A stretch of DNA of 64,000 nt from assembly GCF_000306235.2 (NCBI RefSeq), contig NZ_AKWZ02000010.1, forward strand, positions 62,001 to 126,000. Direction: 5' to 3'. Positions 41,560-50,768 of the stretch are shown one piece after another. Origin of the DNA: Leptospira fainei serovar Hurstbridge str. BUT 6 (GTDB lineage Bacteria > Spirochaetota > Leptospiria > Leptospirales > Leptospiraceae). The notes under the pieces are model-generated. The model saw only the letters and a program-made list of their open reading frames with translations. It was not told the origin of the DNA and did not search any database. Each line of letters begins with the position of its first letter. The first letter of the stretch is position 1. Both the position numbers and the translations under genes were made by a program.

Positions 41560-42442
41560 AGCTTGTCATGGATACCGTGCTCTGGATTTTATCGTTATAG
41601 AATGAGATTTCCTCGTTTTCACCCGCCAATGCGAGCGCATACAACATAGGAATATAATGTTCCGGCGTAGGCACTGCAAGTTGAGCCGCGGTACCTAAAT
41701 TCTGATATTGCGAAAGCGCTTTGCTATCTCGCTTAAGAATCAAAGCTTTGAAAGTTTCATTCGCTTCCTTGGACCAGTCCGGAATTTCTTCCTCGTTACG
41801 CCAATTGTACAATCTAAGATTGTGAACCAGATCCCCGCTGCCGACAATCAGCGTATTTTGATCGCGTAGAGATGCAAGCTCCTTGGCAAATTCATAATGC
41901 CAACCGGCAGGTTTCGTCGCATCTAAACTCAGTTGTAAAACTGGGATGTCTGCATTTGGATACATATGACGAAGAACACTCCAAGAACCGTGATCAAGTC
42001 CCCATTCATAATCCAAATCTAGCCGTTGAGTTCTGGAATCGGTTGAAATTTCTTTAGCAAGCGCAGGATTACCCGGAGCCGAGTACTGAACATCGAAGAG
42101 TTCCTGAGGAAATCCGTAAAAATCGTGGATCGTTTTGGGTGATTCCATCGCGGTAATCCGACTTCCTCGAGTGACCCAGTGGGCGGAGATACAAAGAATT
42201 GCTTTCGGTCGAGGAAGATTCTGAACGCTCGCCGCCCAACCCTTCGTGAATTCATTTTCTCCGATTGCATTCATCGGACTACCGTGACCGACAAAAAAAA
42301 CGGGTGCCCTATTCATTTCACTATCTCCTTTTTTCCCGCTGAATCTTTTCCCGACGCCGAGAGCAACCAGGAAAGAAGCTAAGGCGCCACCAAGAAATTT
42401 ACGACGGGAAAACTTTTCGCCGTCGGAACCGATTTGATCCAT
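41546..42442 (-). CDS. LigB/DODA-type extradiol dioxygenase with Tat signal
   Basis: 298 residues. Begins with a twin-arginine signal (SRRKFLGGALASFLVALGVG). The catalytic domain is YgiD-like: PVFFVGHGSPMNAIGENEF (metal His), AILCISAHWVTRGSRITAMESPKTIHDFYGFP, YEWGLDHGSWSVLRHMYP and IVGSGDLVHNLRLYNW. The enzyme is 4,5-DOPA-type extradiol cleavage of catechols (zinc or iron). Export of this fold is unusual; a CHILD of periplasmic catechol handling is a possibility only. MDQIGSD start at 42442. Confidence 0.88.
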   Translation of the reverse strand: MDQIGSDGEKFSRRKFLGGALASFLVALGVGKRFSGKKGDSEMNRAPVFFVGHGSPMNAIGENEFTKGWAASVQNLPRPKAILCISAHWVTRGSRITAMESPKTIHDFYGFPQELFDVQYSAPGNPALAKEISTDSRTQRLDLDYEWGLDHGSWSVLRHMYPNADIPVLQLSLDATKPAGWHYEFAKELASLRDQNTLIVGSGDLVHNLRLYNWRNEEEIPDWSKEANETFKALILKRDSKALSQYQNLGTAAQLAVPTPEHYIPMLYALALAGENEEISFYNDKIQSTVSMTSFRIG

Positions 42443-42526
42443 GCTCTATTAGTTAGACTTTTACGTTGCGAAAATTGATTTAAACTTAAACTATTTTTCT
42501 TTCGGAGCTGCGAAGATAATCCTAAA

Positions 42527-43573
42527 TTATTTTCGATACAATTCGAAAACTTTCGGCCGAATGGCGGATTTCGAAAAATGTTGATTAGAAGCGACTTTAC
42601 CCTTTCTTAATTTACGTTGCTCTTCTTCCGGCAATAAATGAATCGTTTGGCATTCTACCGAACAACAATCGTCGAATTTTTTCGCGCAGGCTTCGCACTG
42701 GATAAACAAAATATGACAGGCCGGGTTAGCGCAGTTGATATGACGCGCAGAGGTGGAGCCGCATTGATGACACTGGCTGATAATCTCGCTACCGATCGTT
42801 TCTTGCAGTCGCTGATCAAAAACGAAATTCTTACCCCTAAATTTCGACTCTAGACCTTTTTCCTTTATCTCCGAAGCGTAAGATATGATTCCTCCGTGCA
42901 GTTGATACACGTTTCTAAATCCGTGATGTCTCAAATAGGCCGAAGCCTTCTCGCATCGGATTCCTCCGGTGCAGTACATTAAAACCTCTTTTTCCTTTTG
43001 GTCTTTTAACAATTCGACGATCATCGGAAGTTCGTCGCGGAACGTATCCGCTTGAGGAAGCACAGCTCCTTCGAAATGCCCGATCTCCGACTCGTAATGA
43101 TTTCGAACGTCGACTACGATCGTATCGGGAGATTCGAGTTTCCGATTGAATTCCTCCGCGGATAAATGAGTTCCTACATTCGTGACGTCAAAACTTTCGT
43201 CATCTATTCCGTCTGCGACAATTTTGCGCCTGACTCGGATTTCCAATTTTAGAAAGGAATGTCCGTCATCCTCGACAGCGATCTTGAACGGAACATTCTT
43301 AAATTCTTCCGTTCCATCCAAATAATCTCGAAAGGCCTGAAAGTTATGCTCCGGCACCGACAGCTGCGCGTTGATTCCTTCTTGTGCAAGATAGATTCGC
43401 CCCAACACTCCCAATTCTTCCCAATCGTAATACAATCGATCACGCAGCGAATCCGGGTTTGATAGAATCACATATCGATAAAACGAGATGGTTCTTCTAC
43501 GAAACGGCTCGTTTTCCAATTTCTGCTTAAGTATATCTTTGCTATAAATATTGTGCAGAGGCTTTTTATTCAT
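42527..43573 (-). CDS. trhO: tRNA uridine-34 hydroxylase TrhO (rhodanese family)
   Basis: Hydroxylates uridine at the wobble position of tRNA. About 348 residues from the ATG at 43573 (TTG at 43579 also in frame). UPF0176 pattern: [38 protein letters not shown] and a rhodanese domain whose cysteine motif is [23 protein letters not shown]-terminal Cys-rich segment (CHQCGSTS ... [16 protein letters not shown]) is a zinc-binding extension. Stand-alone gene. Confidence 0.93.
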   Translation of the reverse strand: MNKKPLHNIYSKDILKQKLENEPFRRRTISFYRYVILSNPDSLRDRLYYDWEELGVLGRIYLAQEGINAQLSVPEHNFQAFRDYLDGTEEFKNVPFKIAVEDDGHSFLKLEIRVRRKIVADGIDDESFDVTNVGTHLSAEEFNRKLESPDTIVVDVRNHYESEIGHFEGAVLPQADTFRDELPMIVELLKDQKEKEVLMYCTGGIRCEKASAYLRHHGFRNVYQLHGGIISYASEIKEKGLESKFRGKNFVFDQRLQETIGSEIISQCHQCGSTSARHINCANPACHILFIQCEACAKKFDDCCSVECQTIHLLPEEEQRKLRKGKVASNQHFSKSAIRPKVFELYRK

Positions 43574-43680
43574 ATTCAAACGCCGATCACACCTTCCTAA
43601 AAATAGGTTTTGCAGCTCGCTTTCAATTGCAAGTCGAAAAAGGCTTTTCCTCCCGCCGGTAGACTCGTATTTCCATTTCC

Positions 43681-44442
43681 ATGCCTACGAAGAAAAAACG
43701 AGCAAAAGAACGAGACAAAATCCGGACCGGAATCGGTACAAAGGCATCCGAGATCTCGCAAGAACTTCAAAAATTAGCCGACCCGGCCAAAGCAAAAATT
43801 TTAGCCGGCTTTTTTAAAACCGCACCCGGACAGTATGGAGCGGGAGACGTTTTTTTAGGCATACAAGTTCCTTCTCTACGGACGATCTCTAAAAAACATC
43901 GAGGCTTACCGCTCAAAGAAGTGCAGATCTTAGTCCGATCTAAGTTTCACGAGGAGCGGCTAACCGGTTTTTTTATTCTTTGTGAAACCTTCTCCAAAAC
44001 GGAAGAAATTAATCGAAAGCAATTACATGATTTTTATCTAAAGAATCTCAAATACGTAAATAATTGGGACTTAGTGGATTTGAGCGCAAGAACTATGATC
44101 GGAGAATATTTAGCGGATAAAGATAGGAGTCTCCTGTACGGACTTGCGAAATCGAAGAATCTTTGGGAAAGGCGAATTGCCATTATATCCACCTATGCCT
44201 TTATTCGCGAAGGTGATTTTTCCGATGCGATTCGGATTTCTCGAATTCTTCTGAATGATTCCGAAGATTTGATTCATAAAGCGGTAGGTTGGATGCTTCG
44301 AGAAGTCGGAAACCGGAATCTACAAACGGAAATAAAATTTTTAAATCAGAATGCCGGTTCGATGCCGAGAACGATGCTCCGCTATGCGATCGAAAAATTT
44401 CCGGAGCCTCTTCGAAAGAAATATCTAGCGTTCGGAAAATAG
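43681..44442 (+). CDS. DNA alkylation repair protein, AlkD-like
   Basis: 253 residues of HEAT-like repeats. AlkD-family markers are [59 protein letters not shown] (the NWDxVD catalytic Asp region) and [25 protein letters not shown]. AlkD excises positively charged alkylated bases such as 3-methyladenine and 7-methylguanine. A start codon ATG at 43681 is preceded by a basic K-rich leader. Next gene downstream is rmuC, another repair-linked gene, after a 184-base gap. Confidence 0.92.
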   Translation: MPTKKKRAKERDKIRTGIGTKASEISQELQKLADPAKAKILAGFFKTAPGQYGAGDVFLGIQVPSLRTISKKHRGLPLKEVQILVRSKFHEERLTGFFILCETFSKTEEINRKQLHDFYLKNLKYVNNWDLVDLSARTMIGEYLADKDRSLLYGLAKSKNLWERRIAIISTYAFIREGDFSDAIRISRILLNDSEDLIHKAVGWMLREVGNRNLQTEIKFLNQNAGSMPRTMLRYAIEKFPEPLRKKYLAFGK

Positions 44443-44542
44443 GATATTTTTCCGGATCTTCTAATACTAGGGTGATTGTTTTTCTCAAAAAAGAACGAAA
44501 GTCTTTACTTTTTGCCCAAAGCCAGGCTCTACCTTCGAAATT

Positions 44543-44553
44543 TGTCCGGGACA
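44543..44553. promoter_or_regulatory. Palindrome TGTCCGGGACA upstream of rmuC
   Basis: TTGTCCGGGACAA forms a 13-base odd palindrome 74 bases before the rmuC ATG, with TAGAAT (44563-44568) 15 bases after TTGTCC as a possible -10. The core is identical to the site at 32215-32225. A repressor operator is possible; whether it is a LexA-type site cannot be said, as it does not fit the TTTG-N5-CAAA Leptospira LexA form I recall. Confidence 0.45.
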
Positions 44554-44626
44554 AGGTTAAAATAGAATACTTTCGGATCGGGAAATGGATTTCCCGAAAA
44601 ACCGGTCGGTTCAAAAAGGAGGAAGA

Positions 44627-45988
44627 ATGGAATACGCGATCGTTTTACTGGTGGGCATACTTGTCGGATTTAGTCTGGCGTTTTTCTTAGCAAAGAGATT
44701 ATACAGCGGAGAATCAAAGGTATCTCCGAACGAACACGAAAAATTAAAAATGGAACTTGCCGGAATTCGAGCAACAGAGCTGCGCTCGAAAGAAAGAACT
44801 CTACAATTGGAAACGGAACTAAAGGCGCTTTCCGAAAAAAATACGCAAGCTATCGGCGCCTGGCAGTCCATGAAAAAGGAATCCGATCTTTTGAAGGAAC
44901 GACTCGAGAACCAAAAGAAGGAATTCGAGGAAATGACTTCGAAATTAAAGGATGAATTTAAGAATCTTGCAAATCAAGTTTTGTTGGATAATTCTCAAAA
45001 GTTCAATCAGCAAACTCATGAAAAACTGGGAGATCTGTTAAAACCGTTAAAGGAGAATATCGAAATTTTCGGGAAGAAAGTGGAAACTTCAACTCAAGAA
45101 ACGAAAATAAGCGCCGCAACTCTAAAAGAACAAATCTCATCCTTGGCGAAATTGAATGAAAGTCTGCAAGCCGAAGCTAAAAATCTAGCCGAAGCGCTTC
45201 GAGGTGATAAGAAAGCGCAGGGCGATTGGGGGGAACAAATCTTGGAGGGAATTTTGGAACGGAGCGGTCTTCGAGAAGGCGAGGAGTTCTTTCGACAAAA
45301 CAGTTTCAAGGACGAAGAGGGAGAAAAACGGCCGGACGTAATAGTTCGCTTACCGGGCAATCGCTGCGTGATTTTGGATTCCAAAGTTTCCCTAAACGCG
45401 TATGTTTCTTTTTACGGTACCGAGGACGAAAAGGAAAAAGATATTTTTCTCGAGCAACACGCAGCCGCATTAAGAAAACATGTAAAAGATTTATCTAGAA
45501 AGAATTATCAATACCTGGAAGGCCTGAATTCTCCCGATTTTGTATTAATGTTCTTACATAACGAGCCGGCCTTATTCTGGGCTTTGCAAAAGGATCCATC
45601 CCTGGCTCTCGAAGCTTATCAGCAGAATATTCTGATTGTGACCCCTTCTTCATTAATGATTTCGCTTAAGATGGTATCGAATATTTGGAGGCTGGAAGAT
45701 CAGGATCGAAATGCGAAAGAAATCGCGCGTCAATCCGGCTTACTTTTGGAAAAGTTAGGCAATTTCGTGGGTGATCTGGAGAAAATCGGCGGGTCTTTGA
45801 CCGCGACCCAGGGGCATTACGATAATGCGATGAAAAAGTTGAAAACGGGAAAAGGAAACGTACTTAAAAAGGCCGGCGAGATCATGGAACTCGGAGCGAT
45901 CGTTTCCAAAGATGAAACCAAGAAACGATTAGCCACATTTCTAAACGACGAAGACGGGGACGAGCCTAGCCTTTTGTCGGCCGATTAG
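44627..45988 (+). CDS. rmuC: DNA recombination protein RmuC
   Basis: 453 residues from the ATG at 44627, which has AGGAGG four to seven bases ahead. An N-terminal membrane anchor (AIVLLVGILVGFSLAFFLA) precedes a long coiled coil (residues about 35-190) and the nuclease-like core: GDWGEQILEGILERSGLREGEEF, RPDVIVRLPGNRCVILDSKVSLNAYVSFY, FVLMFLHNEPALFWALQKDPSL and IVTPSSLMISLKMVSNIW. RmuC limits recombination between inverted repeats in E. coli; the precise activity is unclear. Located after the AlkD-like gene. Confidence 0.95.
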   Translation: MEYAIVLLVGILVGFSLAFFLAKRLYSGESKVSPNEHEKLKMELAGIRATELRSKERTLQLETELKALSEKNTQAIGAWQSMKKESDLLKERLENQKKEFEEMTSKLKDEFKNLANQVLLDNSQKFNQQTHEKLGDLLKPLKENIEIFGKKVETSTQETKISAATLKEQISSLAKLNESLQAEAKNLAEALRGDKKAQGDWGEQILEGILERSGLREGEEFFRQNSFKDEEGEKRPDVIVRLPGNRCVILDSKVSLNAYVSFYGTEDEKEKDIFLEQHAAALRKHVKDLSRKNYQYLEGLNSPDFVLMFLHNEPALFWALQKDPSLALEAYQQNILIVTPSSLMISLKMVSNIWRLEDQDRNAKEIARQSGLLLEKLGNFVGDLEKIGGSLTATQGHYDNAMKKLKTGKGNVLKKAGEIMELGAIVSKDETKKRLATFLNDEDGDEPSLLSAD

Positions 45989-45993
45989 GGAAT

Positions 45994-48054
45994 CTATGCC
46001 AGATCCGGCCCCGGAGCGTAGCGCTTCACCCGAGTCGGCAATTGTTCCGTGCAACGTTTTAAATAAAGATTGGCTGCTTTGTCTCCTGGATAAACTCGTA
46101 AAGCTTCCCGGAATGTTTCGCCGGCGTCCATGTACCGTCCGGCAAAAAAGGCATCCAACCCTTTTTCATAATATTGCTTTGAATTTTGAAATGCCTCTTT
46201 TTCCGTAGCGTTTAAATAATCTCCGATTTCATAGATAAAGACTTCGTCGATCTTTCCTTTTATTTCGATTTTATCCAACTTTCGAATTAGGAATCGATCC
46301 GGTTGTTCTAAAAGTAAAAAAGAATCTTGGCTGATCAGGATATTCGCACCGTAATATTTCGTAAGGTATTCCAAGCGAGAAGCAACATGGACCGCCTCCG
46401 AGATCACCGTACTTTCCATTCTCCCTTCGGCTCCGATTAAACCTAAAATTAACGAACCTGTATGGATTCCGATGCCGACTCGAATAGCCCTATCGCCAAT
46501 TCGCTGTCGGTTATACGAAAGAATTTCCGTTTGCATTTGAATCGCTGCGTTAACCGCATCATCCGGACGTTCGGAAAATAAAGCCATGATGCCGTCGCCG
46601 AAATACTTGTCCACGAAACCGTGATTTGTCCGAATTACGGGTTCCATTTTACTTAAATAGTTATTTAGAAATTCAAAGCTTTCCTTACCGTTCATGCTTT
46701 CCGAAATTTCGGTAAACGACCTGATATCGGAAAAAAGAATCGTCATTTCCTTTCTGACTTGATCGCCGGGAAGCATATCGGCTATATTCCCTTTTTCTAG
46801 AAGTCCCAGGAAATTTCTCGGAACGAAACGGCTATAAGTTATATTAAGTCTTAGCATCTTTTCGGTTAATATTTCCTTTTCCCTATAAAGATCTCCGTAT
46901 CGGGAAGACAATACGAAAGTCTCGATAAGTACGAGCGTTAAAAGACCGATCGGCATCAAAAAACGAGTCCCCAAAATTTGATGTGCCGAAAGAACGTCCA
47001 AGACACCTGTCGCAGATAACGTAAAAAAGCCGAATAATAACGGAGCCGCGTACGGTTTTCTATTCAGAACCGCGCGACAGAGCACGTATATGGCAAGAAT
47101 AATTGCGGCGAACATGACCGCCTGGTAATAAGGAATTACCTTTGAGGCTTCGGGAAAAGACAATAGAGAGCTTAAAGCGAAGCCGCACGCTAAGATATAA
47201 AAACCTCTTATCCAAATTTTCGGAAAGAATTCGGGAAACGTATGTCGTAAATAATGGAGCCCCAGCGGTAAAGAAAGATAGAACGATAAATATTCCAACC
47301 GCATTGACGTTTCGTATCCCCAGGACGGGAAATAGGACAAAAGAATCTTATCTTCCGTGACTAATAATCTTACGAATAGAACGAAACAAAATAGGCCGAA
47401 CGGAAGAGGCGATCTGTCTTTTCTGCGTATCAAAAACAAACCGATATGATAGAGAAACGTAAGGAAAAAAATTCCCCCCAAAAACAAATCCATATCTCTA
47501 TATTGCGAAACTTCCTTTTTAAGTTCCTCCGATTCTCCGAATCGAATTCCGTACCAAAGACCTCCGAATCGATGATAAAAATTAGAAATTTCTAATACAA
47601 TTAATAGTTCGGAAGCGCTATGATTCAATTCATGAAACGAAGGACGACTGTCAGGTATGCTCGATTGCCGATCCGCGCCGGGAGTTCCAGAATTTAGAAT
47701 CTTCTCCCCGTTCACATATAAAGTAAATGCGGTCGCCTGTCCTTTCGAATAAAAAGCGAATGCGGGAGAATTCTCCGGAAGGAGAAGCTTCAGCTTCAGC
47801 GTGCCATAACCTGAACCGTTCCATGTACCGGGAACGTTAAACGACCTCTTATCGTCCGCTACCTTACCCGAGGAAGACAAAAGCCCGGGATAGTATTCCC
47901 ACTCACCGTCCAAATCGATTAGCGGGTGTTCTGCGACATTCCAATTCCTAAGATCTAAAATTCCGGCGACCGCCGTCGGATGGTAGGAAAGATTCTTTCG
48001 GCACGAAGCAAGCCCTATCCAAATTACCGAAAACAAAAGGATGAACTGAAACAT
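45994..48054 (-). CDS. Class III adenylate/guanylate cyclase with 7TM-DISM sensor module
   Basis: About 686 residues from the ATG at 48054 (frame open to 48168). A signal/anchor start (FQFILLFSVIWIGLASC), a periplasmic 7TMR-DISMED2-like beta sandwich (GEWEYYPGLL; VPGTWNGSGYGTLKLKLLLPE; FTLYVNGEKIL), seven helices (residues about 220-400), then the cyclase catalytic domain: EMTILFSDIRSFTEISESM (metal Asp), VDKYFGDGIMALF (second Asp), and GIGIHTGSLILGLIGAEGRMESTVISEAV. A final TPR-like unit (FQNSKQYYEKGLDAFFAGRYMDAGETFREAL) ends the protein. Makes cAMP or cGMP in response to an envelope signal; lipobox LASC is possible. Confidence 0.9.
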   Translation of the reverse strand: MFQFILLFSVIWIGLASCRKNLSYHPTAVAGILDLRNWNVAEHPLIDLDGEWEYYPGLLSSSGKVADDKRSFNVPGTWNGSGYGTLKLKLLLPENSPAFAFYSKGQATAFTLYVNGEKILNSGTPGADRQSSIPDSRPSFHELNHSASELLIVLEISNFYHRFGGLWYGIRFGESEELKKEVSQYRDMDLFLGGIFFLTFLYHIGLFLIRRKDRSPLPFGLFCFVLFVRLLVTEDKILLSYFPSWGYETSMRLEYLSFYLSLPLGLHYLRHTFPEFFPKIWIRGFYILACGFALSSLLSFPEASKVIPYYQAVMFAAIILAIYVLCRAVLNRKPYAAPLLFGFFTLSATGVLDVLSAHQILGTRFLMPIGLLTLVLIETFVLSSRYGDLYREKEILTEKMLRLNITYSRFVPRNFLGLLEKGNIADMLPGDQVRKEMTILFSDIRSFTEISESMNGKESFEFLNNYLSKMEPVIRTNHGFVDKYFGDGIMALFSERPDDAVNAAIQMQTEILSYNRQRIGDRAIRVGIGIHTGSLILGLIGAEGRMESTVISEAVHVASRLEYLTKYYGANILISQDSFLLLEQPDRFLIRKLDKIEIKGKIDEVFIYEIGDYLNATEKEAFQNSKQYYEKGLDAFFAGRYMDAGETFREALRVYPGDKAANLYLKRCTEQLPTRVKRYAPGPDLA

Positions 48055-48319
48055 TCGAAGGCTTTTTCCATTCCGACTTTCAGTAATTGCACCGAGTGTA
48101 TTCAACGTTAAGTTCCCTGTGATTTTGCGGGAACAGTCCATAAAAATGCTCATACCGATAAGGAGCAAAATTTATTTCAAATCTATGATTCCCGTCCGAT
48201 CTTCGCCGCGATTATAAGCATACTCGGAAAGCCGTACTGTCAAGATAATTGTCCGGTTCGTCAGCAATCGAATCGTTTTTTTCCTTTACCGCCGTTTCCT
48301 CTATCGGAAGCTTTCTCAC

Positions 48320-49291
48320 ATGCAAGAACGATCGTTAGCATCCATTTATCGCGGAGTTTTACTCTGCTCGTTTATTTTTCTCGTTTCCTGTAGCGATCAG
48401 CTAAGAGGAAAACCCACTCCTGCTATCCCTGAAATCGCGGGCCTGTATTTGAACGAAAAATCGACGGATTGGACCAAAGACAACAAATTAAAAATACAGA
48501 TGCTTTGGATCAGAAGAACGGCACAAGGGGAGCTGGAATTCGTTAACGAAACGTTAACTCGACTTCAATTCAGCATGAGCGAAAATCGCGAAGAAATGAA
48601 GTTGCGTTCGGGAAAAATAATCACGAGCGGACACGAACTTTTATTCTTCGAATCGATATATAAGGAGCTTCAAAGACTTTACTCGGGCAAGAACACGGAC
48701 GATCCGAAAAATTGGGACGTAAAATCCTTCGGTCCTTTTATAAAAGTAAAGGAGGTGGGGCATCTATTAACGGAAGGATCCGGGAGAAGCGCGGATCTCT
48801 CCGAAGATATGAACTCGATCCGCTTCTCCAACGGAGAAGTATATAAGAGAATTGGAATGCCCCTTCTCGGAAGAATCAGTATTTCGACGCCGAAATTCAA
48901 GAAAGTAATCGATAACGATATTGCCGGCGTCGTTTATTATCATTTGCCTCGGAGCATTTATCCGGGTAAAGACGGCAAAGAGTATGTCACCGCTTTTTTT
49001 TCTTCGACTGATAATCTCTCCAATGAAATGTCGGTTCTCATAGGAGACGTATCAGGGTCGATTGCCGAAGTCTTTGAATATGTAGCCATTATCGAATTGC
49101 GTCCCAAGGCCGGCTCCAAGGAAATTTCCATACCGTCCCCGTTGAGTCCCGTTCTGTTGGCTGGAACAGTCGATAAGAAAGCGATTTCGCAAAAAGAAGG
49201 GACAGAAGAGTTGATTCGCAGACTAAAGCAGGACCCGAGCGTTTCGAAGGAAGAGTTAATTCGAGAGTTGGAACGATTGAAAGCAAAATAA
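48320..49291 (+). CDS. Hypothetical lipoprotein
   Basis: 323 residues; signal and lipobox LVSC near residue 24. The mature part is beta-rich with EIAGLYLNEKSTDW, LQMLWIRR-like strand segments, and a Lys/Glu-rich C-terminal helix (EELIRRLKQDPSVSKEELIRELERLKAK). No family recognised. Divergent from the cyclase gene and converging on the MarR operon, four bases apart. Confidence 0.72.
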   Translation: MQERSLASIYRGVLLCSFIFLVSCSDQLRGKPTPAIPEIAGLYLNEKSTDWTKDNKLKIQMLWIRRTAQGELEFVNETLTRLQFSMSENREEMKLRSGKIITSGHELLFFESIYKELQRLYSGKNTDDPKNWDVKSFGPFIKVKEVGHLLTEGSGRSADLSEDMNSIRFSNGEVYKRIGMPLLGRISISTPKFKKVIDNDIAGVVYYHLPRSIYPGKDGKEYVTAFFSSTDNLSNEMSVLIGDVSGSIAEVFEYVAIIELRPKAGSKEISIPSPLSPVLLAGTVDKKAISQKEGTEELIRRLKQDPSVSKEELIRELERLKAK

Positions 49292-49295
49292 CCGA

Positions 49296-49745
49296 TTAAA
49301 CATCGCAGAGGCCTTGCAACCCTTTTAGAAATTCCTTTCTTCCTTTACCTAAGGAGGAAAAGAATTGTTCGTCAAAGGCCTCGACTCGATGTACCGCATC
49401 TTGCAATAATTTTCTGCCGTCATTCGTGACTTCTACAAGCTTTGCTCGAGTATCCGAATCGTGAGCGAATCTGCGAACAAGTTTTTTCCTTTCTAACGTT
49501 CGTAAAACGGTCGAAGTCGTCATCGGGTCCGTCTTTGCCTGGTCGGAAATTCGAATTTGAGTCGCTTCCTCCCGCGAGCATTGCAACCAGTAAGTCACCG
49601 CTAGCAATACGAATTGTGCATGCGTAAGATCCAGCGGTTCGAGTATTTTTCGAATTTCCCTTTGCCAAAGATTGGAAACCTGCCAGAGCAAAAAGCCGGG
49701 ACTTTCCTCGGCTTTATCGAATCCAAAAACTTCATCCTTTGACAT
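49296..49745 (-). CDS. MarR-family transcriptional regulator
   Basis: 149 residues with a winged helix: EPLDLTHAQFVLLAVTYWLQ (helix before the wing), RISDQAKTDPMTTSTVLRTLERKKLVRRFAHDSDTRAKLVEVTNDG as the recognition helix and wing. The operon starts with an SRPBCC gene preceded by two copies of the pseudo-palindrome TAAGYRTRCTTA, plausibly its own operators. Its start overlaps the EVE gene by 14 bases. Confidence 0.9.
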   Translation of the reverse strand: MSKDEVFGFDKAEESPGFLLWQVSNLWQREIRKILEPLDLTHAQFVLLAVTYWLQCSREEATQIRISDQAKTDPMTTSTVLRTLERKKLVRRFAHDSDTRAKLVEVTNDGRKLLQDAVHRVEAFDEQFFSSLGKGRKEFLKGLQGLCDV

Positions 49746-50160
49746 CTACACCCATCCGGCTCGCAATTTTTCGAAAATCGGCCTCGCCTATTTCCAAAAT
49801 CCCAAATCGAAAGGGAAATCCCCAGGATTTTTTATTCGGAATGAAATCGAGTTCGTTAATCATCGGAAGAATCTCCACTTCCCGAGCCTGGCAAAAAGAA
49901 ACTCTTCTTCGAAATGGAATAAAATCGGGGCTCATCTGAAATGAAAAAATCACTTCGTCCGATACTTTTCCGATCGCAGTAAACTTCTTGCATGCCGTTT
50001 TTTCCGCAAACGTTTCTTTGGAAGAATAGATCAGAACCCAATCCCCCTCGCGCATTCTTTGTAATGGCGTCTTTTTACCGTGGCAAGCCTGAATGATCCC
50101 GTTTTTCTTTCCCGCGTTCGCATGATCTTTAGAGGCTACCACTATCCAGAACCGACTCAT
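49732..50160 (-). CDS. EVE-domain protein
   Basis: 142 residues of the PUA-like EVE fold: MSRFWIVVASKDHANAGKK, IIQACHGKKTPLQRMREGDWVLIYSS, KFTAIGKVSDEVIF and a C-terminal KSWGFPFRFGILEIGE. EVE domains bind modified nucleobases or RNA and are frequent in both housekeeping and defence contexts. Encoded between an SRPBCC protein and a MarR regulator with overlaps of 4 and 14 bases, so it is a co-translated member of that unit. Confidence 0.88.
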   Translation of the reverse strand: MSRFWIVVASKDHANAGKKNGIIQACHGKKTPLQRMREGDWVLIYSSKETFAEKTACKKFTAIGKVSDEVIFSFQMSPDFIPFRRRVSFCQAREVEILPMINELDFIPNKKSWGFPFRFGILEIGEADFRKIASRMGVDVKG

Positions 50161-50582
50161 TTTCTAGCCTCTCTCACGAAATCCGTAAACGTAATTATTT
50201 CTTCCCGCATATTCTTAGCTTGTTCTTCTCCGATGATTTTCTTCCAGAGAAACGAAAGAGGCCCTCGAATGCTAAGCTCGACTCGAATTTCCGTACCGTT
50301 TTTCGTATCTTCAAAGAAATGAAGAAATTTCATTCTTGCTCCGAGTAAATACGTTTCGTCACCGAAGCTCCGAGGAGATTGCGCCTCTATGATTTTGACC
50401 TTAACTTTCGGACCGCCTTTCGGTTTTAATTCGAATTCCTTATCCACTGCGACGGAGCCTTCGATTTTCGTCCAAAGAAGACCCGAATCCCATTTAGGCC
50501 AGTTTGCGATATCTGCTCTTGCGTCCCAAAGCTCTTTAGCGCTAACACCTTGAATTTCCGTACTATACTTGTATTCCCACAT
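50157..50582 (-). CDS. SRPBCC-fold (polyketide cyclase/START-like) protein
   Basis: 141 residues from the ATG at 50582, which has AAGGAGT six bases ahead; the frame opens 12 codons earlier. The START-like fold is supported by EYKYSTEIQGVSAKELWDARADIANWPKWDSGLLWTKIEG and VELSIRGPLSFLWKKIIGEEQAKNMREEI. Such proteins bind hydrophobic ligands. It heads the SRPBCC-EVE-MarR operon. Possible role: detecting or modifying the ligand that the MarR regulator senses. Confidence 0.85.
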   Translation of the reverse strand: MWEYKYSTEIQGVSAKELWDARADIANWPKWDSGLLWTKIEGSVAVDKEFELKPKGGPKVKVKIIEAQSPRSFGDETYLLGARMKFLHFFEDTKNGTEIRVELSIRGPLSFLWKKIIGEEQAKNMREEIITFTDFVREARK

Positions 50583-50595
50583 TTGATACTCCTTA

Positions 50596-50647
50596 GTAAG
50601 CGTGCTTACAATATACAAACAACACTTATAATAAGTATACTTATTAT
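50596..50647. promoter_or_regulatory. Paired operator palindromes of the MarR operon
   Basis: GTAAGCGTGCTTAC (50596-50609) lies just upstream of the SRPBCC ribosome site; ATAATAAGTATACTTATTAT (50628-50647) is a perfect 20-base palindrome. Both contain TAAG-YRTR-CTTA, with centres 35 bases apart. A third, partial copy ACTTATAATAAGT occupies 50624-50636. Their position between promoter and gene fits autoregulation by the MarR protein encoded in the same operon. Confidence 0.72.
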
Positions 50648-50711
50648 CAACCTATTTTTAATATGTACGCATATTATTTTTTATAATTTCAAAGTTCGGC
50701 TCGGAGGAAAT

Positions 50712-50745
50712 AAAAAAGGCGCCCTCCCCAAACGGGTAGGACGCC
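50712..50745 (-). terminator. Rho-independent terminator of the lipase gene
   Basis: On the minus strand GGCGTCCTACCCG / GGGAGGGCGCC (50718-50745) forms a strong stem with small internal mismatches, followed by six T residues (50712-50717). Placed 24 bases after the lipase stop. Confidence 0.85.
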
Positions 50746-50768
50746 CACTGTCGGTGGATTTAATTAAC

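Noticed and set aside
44543..44553. LexA (SOS) box reading of the palindrome before rmuC
   Set aside because: It does not fit the TTTG-N5-CAAA pattern I associate with Leptospira LexA, so I left it as an unnamed operator candidate.
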